Shown one piece after another: positions 11,468 to 23,400 of a stretch of DNA of 64,000 bases. The number at the start of each line of letters is the position of its first letter. Position 1 is the first letter of the stretch. The stretch covers positions 15,926,809-15,990,808 of the forward strand of contig NW_022145612.1 in assembly GCF_000002235.5 (NCBI RefSeq), written 5' to 3'. A program made the translations under genes and the position numbers. The notes beneath the pieces were generated by a model, which did no database searches, had not been told where the DNA came from, and saw nothing but the letters and a program-made list of their open reading frames with translations. This DNA is from Strongylocentrotus purpuratus (lineage: Eukaryota > Echinodermata > Echinoidea > Camarodonta > Strongylocentrotidae).

Positions 11468-11984
11468 GTAAAAGTCTGAAGCTTTAAAATGGTTGCCTGT
11501 TACAAATTCTGCCCAGGGAGTGGAGAATTTTCTTTGAAAAAGATAAATGTATTTTTGTTGTACCAGAAAATGGCTGGTGTACATCTCTTTAGACAGAGTA
11601 AATGGAATAATTGCTCTGCTTCCCTCTGATGGAGGGGTTCTGGGATAAATGACCATGCAGACGTACTGCAATTCTCTTCTTTCTCCTCCCATCTCTCTTT
11701 CTCTCTCTCTCTCTTTCACTCCCTTATTTCTTGATGATGGCTGGGTTTAAAGGTGGGGTAGGGGAGAGAGTGAATGTATTGGTTCATTAAATCAAGGCAA
11801 GAGAGGAGAAGCAAAAGGAGAGAAGCATGCCAGTCAGATTGCAAGGTTACAGTCATTTACATTGACTTGCTGCAGTGTTGACTCCTTCATCCTTCACCAG
11901 TACTTTTACTTTTATAGAATTTTGCACTCTGTACAGTTCAAAGCATGAATATGTTAAACTAATATTTTGTCCACCACTTTTATA

Positions 11985-13040
11985 TTTTTATGCCTCCGCC
12001 ACCGAAGGTGGTGCCGGAGGCATCATGTTTTCGGGTTGTCCGTCCGTACGTCCGTCCGTCCGTCCGTCCGTCCGTCCGTCCGTCCGTACGTCCGTCCGTC
12101 CGTCCGTACGTCCGTCCGTACGTCCGTCCCGTTTGACCGTTATCACAATATCTCAAGAACCATTTAAGATTTAAACTTAAGACTCGGGAATAGTATTTAT
12201 CACCATAGGAAGACGATCTGATTAGATTTTGGAGTACGTAGGTCAAAGGTCACAGGTCACAGAGGTCAACTTATGAAATTCCTTGTATTGAGTGTGTTAG
12301 CGCGATATCTCAAGAACCATTTGAGATTTAAACTTCAAACTTAAGGATAGTATGTATCACCATAGGAAGACGATCTGATTAGATTTTGGAGCACGTATGT
12401 CAAAGGTTAAGGGTCACAGAGGTCAACTTATGAAATTCCATACATTGAGATTGTTATCATGATATCTCAAGAACCACTGGAGATTTAAAATTCAAACTTA
12501 GTGATAGTGTGTATCACTATAGGAAAACAATCTGATTACATTTTGGAGCACGTAGGTCAAAGGTCAAGGGTCATAGAGGTCAACTTATGAAATTCCATAC
12601 ATTGAGATTGTTATCATGATATCTCAAGAACCACTGGAGATGTAAAAACTTCAAACTTAAGGATAGTATGTATCACCATAGAAAGACGATCTGATTAGAT
12701 TTTGGAGCACGTAGGTCAAAGGTCAAGGGTCACAGAGGTCAACTTATGAAATTCCATACATTGAGATTGTTATCATAATATCTCAAGAACCACTGGAGAT
12801 TTAAACTTCAAACTTAATGATAGTGTGTATCACCATAGGAAGACAATCTGATTAGATTTTGGAGCACGTAGGTCAAAGGTCAAGGGTCACAGAGGTCAAC
12901 TTATGAAATTCCATACATTGAGATTGTTATCATGATATCTCAAGAACCAATGGAGATTTAAACTCCAAACTTGTTTAAATTGCTCTATGGCGGAGGCATC
13001 ATTTTCGACTGCGCGCAGTCAAAATTCCATCTAGTTTATT
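11985..13040. mobile_element. Element with ATGCCTCCGCC termini and internal array
   Basis: The ends carry ATGCCTCCGCC (11990-12000) and GGCGGAGGCAT (12989-12999). Just inside the left end is a hairpin-like CACCGAAGGTGGTG, then a (CCGT/CGTC)n simple repeat at 12038-12128. The centre is a ~157-bp tandem array. ORFs over the simple repeat give Arg/Thr/Ser/Val-rich nonsense and are not genes. Confidence 0.7.
12149..12975. repeat. ~157-bp tandem array with AGGTCA half-sites
   Basis: About five copies of a unit that contains ATATCTCAAGAACCA, GATCTGATTAGATTTTGGAG, then AGGTCAAAGGTCA and AGAGGTCAACTTATG. Each unit carries three or four AGGTCA-like half-sites as direct repeats spaced by one and three bases. 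Confidence 0.85.
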
Positions 13041-13088
13041 CTAATACAGAATAAGAGAGCCAGGAAACGTATTGCAGATCCCAACAGC

Positions 13089-13640
13089 TGCTACAGTTTC
13101 ACTTATTGTCATACTTTTTTGTATCGCCTTTGATAATGCTGAAATATTTTTGAAGTATTTTCTCTTTTGTTAACTTACTGCACAGTACGGTAACTGCAGA
13201 ATACACAAAGTTCTTTTAAGAGCTACCATGTTGTACTTTCTGCCATAAACGTGTGCTACAGTTTCACTTATTGTCATACTTTTTTTTTATATCGCCTTTG
13301 ATAATGCTGAAATATTGTTCAAGTATTTTCTCTTATGTTAACTTACTGCACAGTACGTTAACTGCAGAATACACAAAGTTCTTTTAAGAGCTACCATGTT
13401 GTAATTTCTGCCATGAACATGTGCTACAGTTTCACTTATTGTCATACAATTTTGTTTATTTGCCTTTGATAATGCTGATATATTGTTCAAGTATTTTCTC
13501 TTTTGTAAACTTACTGCACAGTTTTTAAAACTATGCTACAAAAGCTGACTAGAGCTAGAACAGATTCAACGCAGAATACAAAACTTTCTTTTGAGAGCTA
13601 CCATGTTGTTCTTTCTGCCATGAGCATGTGCTACAGATAA
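13089..13640. repeat. ~168-bp tandem repeat, about three copies
   Basis: Units begin TGCTACAGTTTCACTTATTG and contain CTTTGATAATGCTGA and GAGCTACCATGTTGT. The third copy carries an extra ~40-base block. Non-coding. Confidence 0.85.
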
Positions 13641-13989
13641 GTTCCAATTTTTATATTTAATCATGATTCATTATGATTGATCAATTTTGAATGATTGTAC
13701 ATGGAATTGTAAAATGAACTGTACAAAAAGGATTCCAGTTATATTGCAAAGGAATAAATTCAGTCATAACCATGACAGAATTGTTCATCTTAACATTTGA
13801 TTGCTTTGTGCTATTTAGCGTTTATTCTTATATAGTTACATTTGTTCATGGGAAAAATGTGTCCGAGAGAGTAATGTACTAGAATGGAAATGACTAATGT
13901 GACAAGAAGATAGACACGCAACTGCAAAAGAGGGCTAACAAACGATTATGAGATGTGTTTAATGGAGAAAGAAAAAGAGAGATAGACAG

Positions 13990-14070
13990 AGAGATCGATA
14001 GAAATAGAGAGAGAGAGAGAGTGAGGGGATGTTCTTGTTTGCATGAGAGAGAGAGAGACAGAAAGAGAAA
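13990..14070. repeat. (GA)n-rich tract
   Basis: AGAGAGA-rich simple sequence. The minus-strand Leu/Ser-rich ORFs over it are low-complexity artefacts. Confidence 0.8.
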
Positions 14071-14173
14071 GAATTGAGAAGAAATTGTACATAGTGCTTG
14101 GTGTGCCCCCCCCCCAAAAAAAAGTATACAAATATACTTTTGATCATTGACAACAATATCCAATCAAACTTAA

Positions 14174-14719
14174 AGGGAAAGTCCACCCGGACCCCCAAAA
14201 TAAGTTTGTTTCGATAGAGGCAGAATAATGAGAAAATCAGGTGAGTGAAAATTTGAGCAAATTCTGAATGAAAATAAGAAAGTTATGAATTATTGAAGTT
14301 GTGATCAATCAAATACAAATTGGCAACTCTGTGACTTATTATACGAGCTCTCCTTCATTTGCTTTGTGCATAATATTCCATAAAATCATGTTTTCTTCGT
14401 TATTGATGACGGAATATATATTTGTTCCTTGCAGGGGGAGTATAGAAACATATTTGCAATTATTATATTTAGGGTGCATGTATGGTTGAAATTTTTCTTG
14501 AGGGAAAATGAAAATTTTAGATTTTTTTAGTACTGAGCAAATGGAAGTTGAGCTCGCATGATACGTCATAGAGTTGCCAATTTGTGTTTGATTGATCACA
14601 ACTTAAAAAATCCTAACTTCCTTATTTTTAATCGGAATTTGCTCAAACTTTCACTGACTTGTTTCTCTCATTTTTCTACTCCTATTAAAACTAACTTAAT
14701 TTCAGGGTGGACTTTCCCT
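14174..14719. mobile_element. TTAA-flanked MITE (piggyBac/Kolobok-type)
   Basis: The ends are AGGGAAAGTCCACCC and GGGTGGACTTTCCCT, flanked on both sides by TTAA (14170-14173 and 14720-14723). The arms continue as imperfect inverted repeats for over 150 bases (TTGATTGATCACAACTT and partner). TTAA duplication is the signature of piggyBac and Kolobok families. No ORF of note. Confidence 0.85.
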
Positions 14720-15711
14720 TTAAATCACATATGAAGCACAACGTACATATACAGTTGTAGACATAAAGGGCATTCTGTAACAAATTAATGCATTTCCTGC
14801 ATTCTGTGAAGGATTAAAGATAAATATCAGGATGGGGCAGAGTGATGTGATCAGTGTAATTTTATTTTTTACTCTATTACTCTTTGAATATATTGACCTC
14901 TTTGTATAGAGATACGAATAAGAGGAAATATAATAGAGTTCGAAATTATGGGAATAAATTCCGGAAATCAGCATAAAGTAATTATTACTATTTGAAATTC
15001 CAAATAGGTTTAAGGAAACATGAAAAATACCTTGGATATTATAAGCGATGTACTTGGTTAATGCATTAAGAATTACCCTTACATAATAATCAATAAATTG
15101 TCGTGATACATTATGATTTAAAATAAATTGCTGATAAATTTAATGAGTTTTTTGTAAATATTGGAAGAGAAATCCGTAAAGCATAACCTAATACTATTAA
15201 TTAATGCTAAAACAAAAGCAAACGAAAAATCAAATTTGATATTTTATCATCACAAACAATTGCATGCGTCTGCTTTTTATTTCAGAAAGTCTGAATGACA
15301 ACACGCTCCATCCGGGCTACACCATGCGCGTTACGCCCTTTTACAAGCTTTACGCGCCGAAGCGTATCTATTTTACTCAAAGCAGAAGGGCGTTACGCGG
15401 CTTGCGCCCTTTAGCATGAAAGAAGATGCGCAATAATGCGTTAAGCAGAAGGGCGTTAGCACTAAATCGCCTCAAACTTTTATAAAACTGACTTATTTCC
15501 GGGAAAAAATGGCTTGTCGTGTTCTGCTTTAACATTTCTATTAGTCTTTTAAGTTTTAAACCAAATTTCGGGACGGAAAGCAGTTTAAATATGAAACAAA
15601 TCTTTAAATGCGAATAACTCGAAAAGTAGTTTTCGAGTCGATCGCGCGCTAACGCCCTTCTGCCAGCCGTGCGACGTATTACGGAAAACACACTCCTGAA
15701 AATAAAAAAAA

Positions 15712-15978
15712 TTGTACAACCAGCTGATTCTATTAGAACATGGTACATTCTCAGAGAGGAAGCTGCATTTGACCTACTGGACAGACGATTTGTCAACACC
15801 AGTAAATAATTGTTCAAAATCCGTACAAGTTTTGTATCGGAAGATTGGCACAATAACAAAAATTGTACTGTTTAATGATCTATTAAACTCACCCAATCCA
15901 GAATACAGATTATTTGAAGAAGTGATTCTTGAATTTGCTGTTCCACTAAAAGATATAAGAGGAAGTACACTTTTCTGA
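15712..15978 (+). pseudogene. Possible LINE-derived ORF fragment (unit A copy)
   Basis: An 88-codon stretch ends ...ITKIVLFNDLLNSPNPEYRL followed by FEEVILEF. The unit B copy (about 47060-47260) is frame-disrupted but reads CTVGDLLNPPNPE. The pattern I-x-x-D-L-L-N ... F-E-E resembles the region after the reverse transcriptase in L1-like LINEs. Neither copy has a full ORF. It is a weak call; it may be an old LINE piece already present before the tandem duplication. Confidence 0.3.
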
Positions 15979-16539
15979 TGACAAATATTCTTAGTTAAGG
16001 TGTAATGACCTAAATGAAGATGATATTGACGTGCTAGATAGGATAATATCAGAACTTATATACGAGAATGAAGAAAATTCCTAGACATTCACAATGATGT
16101 TTGAAAGGAATGTCTCAGAAAAACGTTATGACTATTGTAAGGATAGGTTATTATTCCAGTAGATTTAGACTGGGAGGAGGTACGTAATTTCAAGTGTAGT
16201 AATGACACTCGATTTCATGCTCTTTATTTCGAAGTGAGTCATAATACAATTGCACTGAACTACCCTTTACCTAAGATAAGGAGAAAGGGTTTCCCAAAAT
16301 GAACCTTTTTTGATAAACAGTGTTACTTTTATTTGGTGGGTGTAAAATAGTAAGGCCAATCTGAAATTGGCTTATTTGTCACTTTATACAAGCTTTTAAT
16401 CCTTCATTATTTGAAAACTTATTTGATGTCCAAAAGTACAAGTTTTTGTCATTTATGTTTTTTGTCTAAAATACTATATTTATGTGTTTATATTGTTGAA
16501 TGATTTCCATTCTACAGTATCAGTATTGTTATTATCTAT

Positions 16540-17353
16540 ATTTTTTGAAGGAGGGGGGGGGGGGGGTCCTTTTTCTGCTTTGTTTTTATTGTTTGTTTGT
16601 TCTTGTTTCATGATTCTCTTGTTCATGGTCATTATATTTTATCATGGTGTTACATTTTTTAAATTTTTTATATCTTTTGCTTTATAAAACAAATAAAACA
16701 CGTTACATTTGTTTTGTTGTATCTTTTGCTTTATAAAACAAATAAAACATTTATATTAATAAAACGTTCCTTATAATAACGTCAAAGCCTGTTAGAATAC
16801 CAAATACTAATCTATGCTTTGTGAAATATCACTAACAGAACAACACAGTGCTTTGGTTAATGATCTATAACAGGCACCAGTCCTTTGTATAGTGGGTCTG
16901 ACTTCATTGTATGTGAAATTGGGGTTGATGTGAATTTCAAATAAGCTTGGTTTTTTGTTGTTTCGGTAAAGTGACGATACCATTCCGATGTGCTCGACGT
17001 CATTTCTTTTTTTAATAGCGATAGAAATACAGGATAAAGGTACTATAGAAGCAAGAATAGTCCAGTTATACCACCTTTGACCAAAGAGGTTTTCCCGAAA
17101 TTTTGCTACGGACTCACACATAATTTGCGTAAGCTATTATGTATAGACAAACATTTAGCTCTTAATCCATTATCCAAGATAAGTTTGATGCCCTTGTCAC
17201 CAATATCCTAATACATGTATACAGGTTTCAGAATTTGGACAATGAAAACAGTCCTTCTTTGCCTTTATGAAAAAAAGTTTTACATAATAACCCAAATATT
17301 CTGTTCAGTTGTGATCACAGAGTTTTTCGTGACAAATATAAATGCATTCAAAC
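16540..17353. other. Duplicated non-coding segment
   Basis: A G-run at 16554-16566, AT-rich sequence with a direct repeat (ATCTTTTGCTTTATAAAACA, twice between 16671 and 16741), and a region shared with 47800-48550. Minus-strand ORFs occur in both copies (16807-17121 and 47969-48157) but show no recognisable domain. Confidence 0.4.
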
Positions 17354-18505
17354 CAGGGTTGGCATATTTCCCGCTTCGGAGGTTTATTTCCCGGACGCCG
17401 GGAAATAAGCGGTATTTACCGGTATTTACCACTTTTTACTGGGAAATACCGGGAAATATATTTTTCCACTCACTTGTTAATAGGGATTGTCCAATTTTGA
17501 ACATAATAACAATGGTGGTGAGTATGGTTGCTCTTGTGTGTACTACATGTATTTGTGTGTGTGTGTGTGTGTTTGTTCGTGTGTTTGTCTATGTCTGTAA
17601 ATATGTAATGCTGGAAAAAAATACAGGAAAAAGATACCAAATATACACCTAATCTAGATATGATGTTCTTCATTAAAGGGAACCAAAACCTTCATACTAA
17701 TTTACTTTTATTGTAAAGTTTAAGATATTTGAATAAAATCAGTGAAAAATTGAACAAAATCGGGCAAGGAATAAGGAAGTTAAAGCTTTTTAAAATGACT
17801 AATCACTAGAGGGCGATATTCAATTTGATGACATTATTTTGTGGACAACTCTCCATGCCTTTTCACAAGTCTTTTGTTTTTTCCTATTTATTTGTGTTCT
17901 TGATCGGATTTCATAACATGTGAAGTAGAATATCATTTTGCATTCTATTATCTCAATCACAAGAAAGAAGAAAAAACATGAAAAATTTGATGTACAAAAG
18001 GCATGGAGAGTTGTCCACAAATGATGTCATCAAATTGAATATCGCCCGCTAGTGACTAGTCATTTCAAAAAGCTTTAACTTCCTTATTCCTTGCCCGATT
18101 TTGTTCAAATTTTCACTGATTTTATTCAAATATCTTAAACTTTACAATAAAAGTAACTTGTATGAAGGTTTTGGTTCCCAGTTGCTAATTACCATATTCA
18201 TGAATACCTATTAATTAGCATATGCACAAAATGCCATTTGTTTGGGTGTGTACAATTTTGTATGCAGTGAGGATTTTATAAATCTGTTTGTGTGTTCCTA
18301 ATATGAGTATTGTGCTGCTAATTATTTCAGAACAATATTTTCAGTTATGAGGCTAAAAACAAGTAAAATTATTAATAAATAGAGAATTAAAATCATATTT
18401 CCCGCTTTTTACATATTTACCGGGCGCGCATCTTATTTACCGGACAGTATTTACCGGTATTTACCGCCGGTAATTACCGCCACCGGTATTTACCGCCCAA
18501 CCCTG
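17354..18505. mobile_element. hAT-like element with perfect 8-bp duplication
   Basis: The ends are CAGGGTTGG and CCAACCCTG. Flanks are identical ATTCAAAC at 17346-17353 and 18506-18513. The unit B site at about 48547-48555 is empty, reading straight through. Both subterminal regions are crowded with CCGGTATTTACCG- and CGGGAAATA-type motifs in both orientations, probable transposase binding sites. A second MITE is nested inside. No transposase gene. Confidence 0.9.
17677..18180. mobile_element. Nested long-TIR MITE
   Basis: The arms are near-perfect inverted repeats of about 190 bases each: left AGGGAACCAAAACCTTCATA, right TATGAAGGTTTTGGTTCCC. A TTAA precedes the left end (17673-17676); the right flank (AGTTG) has decayed. 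Inner arm pairs such as TGTGGACAACTCTCCATGCC and its complement confirm the fold. Confidence 0.8.
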
Positions 18506-18644
18506 ATTCAAACTGTTTAAAATGTTCTATGAACCTTGGCATTTGTAGAGTAAAGCTGTTTACATAAAATCTTGTACAAACATTCTCATACGAGTAATTG
18601 CGATGTAAATATTTACTTTATTTACTCTGTGATGCTTGGACCAT

Positions 18645-19235
18645 CAATTCAATTAATTAAATTCAGAACTTTATTTCAGACTCCAGGGGCGGGTCTAGCT
18701 TTTTGCTAAGGGGGCGGGTTGACCCAATGATGATGCAGAGCATCACCCACGAGCCGCGTAGCGGCGAGGCGATTTTTGTGTGGCTATTTTAAACCCCCGC
18801 GTAAGTGATGTTTTCCTTGCATCTACTAACACAATGGAGACCATAAAAAGCAGTGCACGATAACGTCAAGTAACAGTGTAATTTACAGTTATATCCAGAG
18901 TTATCATGTGTTTGATGTTTTTTTATGCACATCACATTTTCACCTGGCAGCCCAAAGTGGACTCAGCTGCACAAGGCAGAGGTCCATAAAACTATATCAT
19001 GTTACATAATATAGGGACAAGAGCTGAGTATAGACATGATGAGTATGATGACAACAAATCTTACAAAGAGTATAACAAACTAAACTATACTACGTAGCCT
19101 ATATTATAATCTAAACTGTAAGTGTAACATGTAACCTGTATCTGTAAGATTGATAACAGTATAGCAATCTAACTCTAAGATGTACCTGTAACCGTAAGAT
19201 TGAAATAAGTACACGTATAATTACAATCTACTGAA
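18645..19235. other. Insertion in unit A relative to unit B, unclassified
   Basis: Unit B reads from GATGCTTGGACCATC directly into AAAGGGCC-ATCGAGTGG (48830-48860), whereas unit A has about 590 extra bases here. The insert starts near a hAT-like terminus CAGGGGCGGGTCTAG (18684) and holds GCCGCGTAGCGGCG, but its other end is unclear. Confidence 0.45.
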
Positions 19236-20326
19236 AAGGGGCCTATGTATCGAGTGGTCTGCATACAGTACTGGATCATGCTCATTGCTCAATACTGTTT
19301 CCATTGACTGATTATTAATGTTTATGATTAACACAAAGATAGATATGAATTGTACAAAGGGTATAAAATAAAGGATAAGGCAGGGTAATCATGTCTTTAT
19401 GGGTTCTCCGTCCTTATGAATCTATAATTGACTTGCTCTTATATAGGCATCGGTATAAGGTATAAGTAATCACATACAGACATGTCTCCAAACAAAAGCA
19501 CATCGGTAGCAATCGCAGACTTTTGGACAGAAAAGAAGAAAGGGAACTTCAGTCGCCTCCGCCATACTGTTAAGGACTACTACTGTGATTCAGTCAGAAC
19601 ATGGAGTTTGTGGGCCGCTGTCAACTTCTAAAAGGGATAAGGAAAGAGAGATAAAATAAACTACATTCAGTTACTGTAATTTGCCTGTTTCACCTCTTAT
19701 AATTATTAATTATATTAAACGAATGACAATAATTGTATTCATAATAGCGCTCAATACAATGCCTTTGTGGCTTTATAGTATAGGCCTGGCCTGATCATTC
19801 TGATCTATGAACACGCACAACGCACATCTTCAATCTATATCTGCCATAACCATACTGACCACCTTATGATAACTTCTGCCATTCTGCTAGTCAAATTTGC
19901 CTTGGCAATATCAATAGTTTGACAAAGGAGCACCTTGAAAGGGCTCGTTACTTTGCATATTTGCGTGATCTGAATTTTTTTCTCAAAATGGTTTATGTGG
20001 GATAAAGAACACACTCGTCTACTTAAATGCTCATTACGATTTTGTCTCATTGTATTTTGTTCACTGTCATAATAATCACATATCTCCATGTCTCAATTCG
20101 ATAATAATTTCCTTTACAACCAAATAAGTAAGACCCGTAAACAAAAAAGAACAATCATATACATGTAAGGAAGATAAGATTTTTTTCTCAAAAAGGTAAT
20201 AACAGTGTCATTGGGCATTGGAAGAGGGGAAGTGTAGTAGCATCTTATAGGCAGTAAAACCATAATGTTATTGTCACCGAATCACAATAATCAATTGTAT
20301 GTAATCTTTGTCCTATTTATTCCCAG
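19236..20326 (+). other. Upstream region of the unit A receptor gene
   Basis: This region is closely shared with 48860-50103. A small ORF starting MSPNKSTSVAIADFW at 19481 ends just after TWSLWAAVNF. The paralogous ORF in unit B ends the same way but differs in frame upstream. It may be untranslated leader or the lost first exon. No donor in phase 0 joins it convincingly to the signal exon at 20327. Confidence 0.3.
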
Positions 20327-20465
20327 CTTTGGCAGTCAGCCATATGCGTTGCAGTGCTGACCATGATGTATGGAGTTGCGCTATCCGATGAGGATGTGTG
20401 TATAAGAAAGGATGTGTCAGACAGCAACTGTACATGTTCTTCTCCATTGAAGCCACTACCCCGCA
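20327..20465 (+). CDS. Unit A exon: signal peptide and Cys-rich segment
   Basis: After TATTCCCAG the phase-0 frame reads [20 protein letters not shown], a hydrophobic core with small residues at a likely cleavage site, then DEDVC and SNCTCSSPL. The exon is 139 bases and ends in phase 1 at a GTAAGT donor. Its paralogue at 50104 has the same start and hydrophobic core. The initiator Met must be in an earlier exon. Confidence 0.75.
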
Positions 20466-23400
20466 GTAAGTACAATGCATGTTGCACACGAGGTTTCAAT
20501 AGGGACTTTTAGATTGAGTGGACGAGAACACGACGAACGCCGACTGATCATGCGTGTCAACGTACTCAACTGCCCATGTTGACTACAATTAGAAATCTTA
20601 GATTGCACCCGACGATAAACATGCAGAACATCCCTTCACTGCTTTTATGTAAAAATGTGTAGAACAGGTGAATATGCATGTGACACCTGTTCTACACATT
20701 TGTACATAATAGCAGGGAAGGGATCGATGTTCCTTTGTCTACCTGAGGAACTGTATATTTTATGCGCACGCGGCATACTAGTACAGTACTAGATTTAGGA
20801 AAATTAAGGTTGACGCATTCTCGATCGCCGACTGAGACGACGTGACGCATGCGCAGTGCCTTAAAATGACGTCACACGTTGCAGTCAAAGCTGTCGACGT
20901 GCAAATCTAAAAGTCCCTAATAGGAACTTTTAGATACGCACGAAGACAATAGGTCTATGCTGCGATCGATGTCCTAATAATGCACTGCCTTGAATGGACG
21001 TCACACGTTTCAGTCCACTCCAATCTAAAAGTCCCTATTTATGGCCCGGTCACACATAGACGACGCACGGCCGGTGCATTGAAAATCGAAAAAAAGTCGT
21101 GAGCCCGACTTTTGTCAGGATTTGGGAGAAGCTAGCGAGCTGACACTGACTGAATGCATAGCGTGTTGCTAGCGCGCTGTGCGTATACAGGGCGTGGACT
21201 CCGCCTATGTCCGGCGTTGGTCTAGCGCGTTCCGCGCATGTCTGGCGTCCTTTTGGCATTTACATTCATGCGTCGAGCTCCGCGCACACTTTTGAACATG
21301 CTCAAAAAATCCCGACGCACACAGCGAATGACGACGAATGCATAGCGTTGGTCCAGCCTTGGTCCAGTGCGCTCGACGAACGAGTAACGAATGATGACAC
21401 ACATCTAGCGAACGACAACGCACTGGCCAACATTGCAAATTTCCAATGCGCTGGCCGTGCGTTTTCCATGCGTCCCCTCTGTGTGAACGGGCCTTTATCT
21501 GACGTAGGACTGTGTCACGGAGTGCTGCAGCCTTTGATGCGCCATGCGAAGTGGTATCCTACAAAGGGTGGTTGCATAATAAAAGGAGTAAACATTTCTT
21601 AAAATTCCTGCGTATATGGGCTTCTACCCTTATTAGCTCAATTCGACGCGGAATGTTTGACGCAATCAATATGACGCCTCATGTACCACGAGCATATCAT
21701 TCAAAGCATTAGTTTTAGCTCCATTCGATGATCAATGTAGAATAAATGCATAAAGGTGTACACTTTGGAAGATTTCCATCAAAGGTGATATTAAAATCGG
21801 GTCTTCAGTCGAAAGTAATTATCAACGTTTTTATTGCAATAGGAAATAATGAAATACAGATATTTGGGAGTATCCAATATACCTCTGATTCCCCTCCACC
21901 GTTTGGACTTCAGCTTGTTCCGACTGATTGCGCACATTTTGGCAAATATTTAACGAAATGTGTGTTAACATGATTGATATGTAATAATTATATTACAACC
22001 GTCTTTAATAAAATATTCATGAATGAATGACACCCATATTCGTATTGTTATATACACATAGACTGGGGGCGATACTACCCTTTCTCGAGCTCGACGCTCT
22101 TCCTTACATTTTTAGGTGTTACCTAAAGCTATTGTTGGAATACACACTTTTCTCCCTTATGTAATCAGCTGAAATTAATGCAAATTTCAAATTATAATGA
22201 TGTTTTGTCTTTTAAAAGTATTCTCTGTGATCGAGAACAAAAATAGTTGAAAGCCAATAGTTGTAATACAGTGTCTATATTTACCGGTCTGATTATTTCC
22301 TTCTCGTTTCCATGAAGCTGAATGCTATGTCGGGGAACTACCTGGGAACCTCACATCGCTGATTAATGGCACCTGCGAGACCAATGCTAATGTATCATGT
22401 AATACAGAGTGCATATTTGAGTGTGACGCAGGATACACCATCACTCACAATAAATCCATCATCTGTAAGATAGGAATGTTTATACCTCGCATTCCATCGT
22501 GTAATGGTAAGATTTTTCATGAATATCCCCTAACTTTTCTCAGAAAGTTCAAATTCTTTTTCCTATTCATGTATATCTATAGTGGCGTAGCTACAGAGCA
22601 ACGAGAAGCACGTACCCTCTCCCCATCAACTGGTGATGACAAAATTAATGAAAGAAAGAAAGAAGAGAGAGGGGGAAGGAGAGAGAGAGAGAGAGAGAGA
22701 GACAGACTCTGAGATAGATGGACAGAGAGAGGGGAGAGGAGGAAGAGGGGGAGAGGGGTAGAGGGGAAGAGCTGAGGGAGGGGGAGAGGAGATTAATGGA
22801 TGATGCGATATGAGAAGAAGTTTATTCGACCCCTCTCACACCCTACTTTTACTGCTTCTCTCAGGCGCGGATCCAGGATTTCTTAGGGGGGGGGGGGGGG
22901 CCCAAATTTGAAATTATGCGAGCCAAATATTGGTACGTAATGGTGACCAGCAGTGACGTAATGCAGGGGAATGTAGGGAGGGGCGAGTTTCCCCCTCCCT
23001 CCTCTGCAAAGCGCGGAAGCTATATATGACGTTTCATTTAAGTATTAGAGAAAGAAGACAATTTGTTGTACCGTTCTCGACTCTTAATCCTTGTCTAAAT
23101 TCAGCCCCCTCCCCCTCCGCGCAGCGTGGAAGCTTTGACGTTTCATTAAACTATAGCACACCAAAAATAAGTACAACAAACACATGTTATTTGATGATTG
23201 CAAATGATCAAGCTTTATGAAAGCTTCAAAAAACAAAAAACAGAATTGAAATCGGTCAATGCGTTGTGATTTTATATCATTTTTTTTATATCGCAACATT
23301 ACCGAAAAACCTGCCAGAAATGGTCAAATTGGCAAAAATGGCAAAATTTGACAAAGTTGACAACTTAATTCATCACTTTCTTGGACACAAATAATAAATT

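Larger units (their letters stand above)
4964..15676. mobile_element. 10.7-kb DNA transposon with terminal inverted repeats
   Basis: Both ends carry the same ~29-base inverted repeat (outer part CGTCGCACGGCTGGCAGAAG). The left end begins after ACTATT and the right end is followed by TATTACGG, suggesting a short TATT target duplication. Subterminal blocks at 4970-5240 and 15330-15660 hold many copies of GAAGGGCGTTA in both orientations, as expected for transposase binding arrays. The paralogous site in unit B (about 46966) lacks the whole block. Between the ends are broken coding exons (6320-11467), a nested hAT-like element, MITEs and tandem repeats. The superfamily could not be assigned. Confidence 0.7.

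Noticed and set aside
11875..12246. ORFs of Pro-Ser-Val-Arg or Gly-Arg-Thr repeats
   Set aside because: Direct translation of the (CCGT/CGTC)n simple repeat within a mobile element.
15377..15859. 160-codon minus-strand ORF, the longest in the window
   Set aside because: It spans the right terminal inverted repeat of the 10.7-kb element and flanking host DNA, so it cannot be one ancestral gene; no domain pattern.
16807..17121. Minus-strand ORF with a related stretch at 47969-48157
   Set aside because: The shared part is short, the upstream parts disagree in frame, and no family is recognised; probably duplicated non-coding DNA.
21207..21602. 131-codon ORF
   Set aside because: Lies almost wholly in a GC-rich palindromic MITE; opposite-strand ORFs of similar length confirm a compositional effect.
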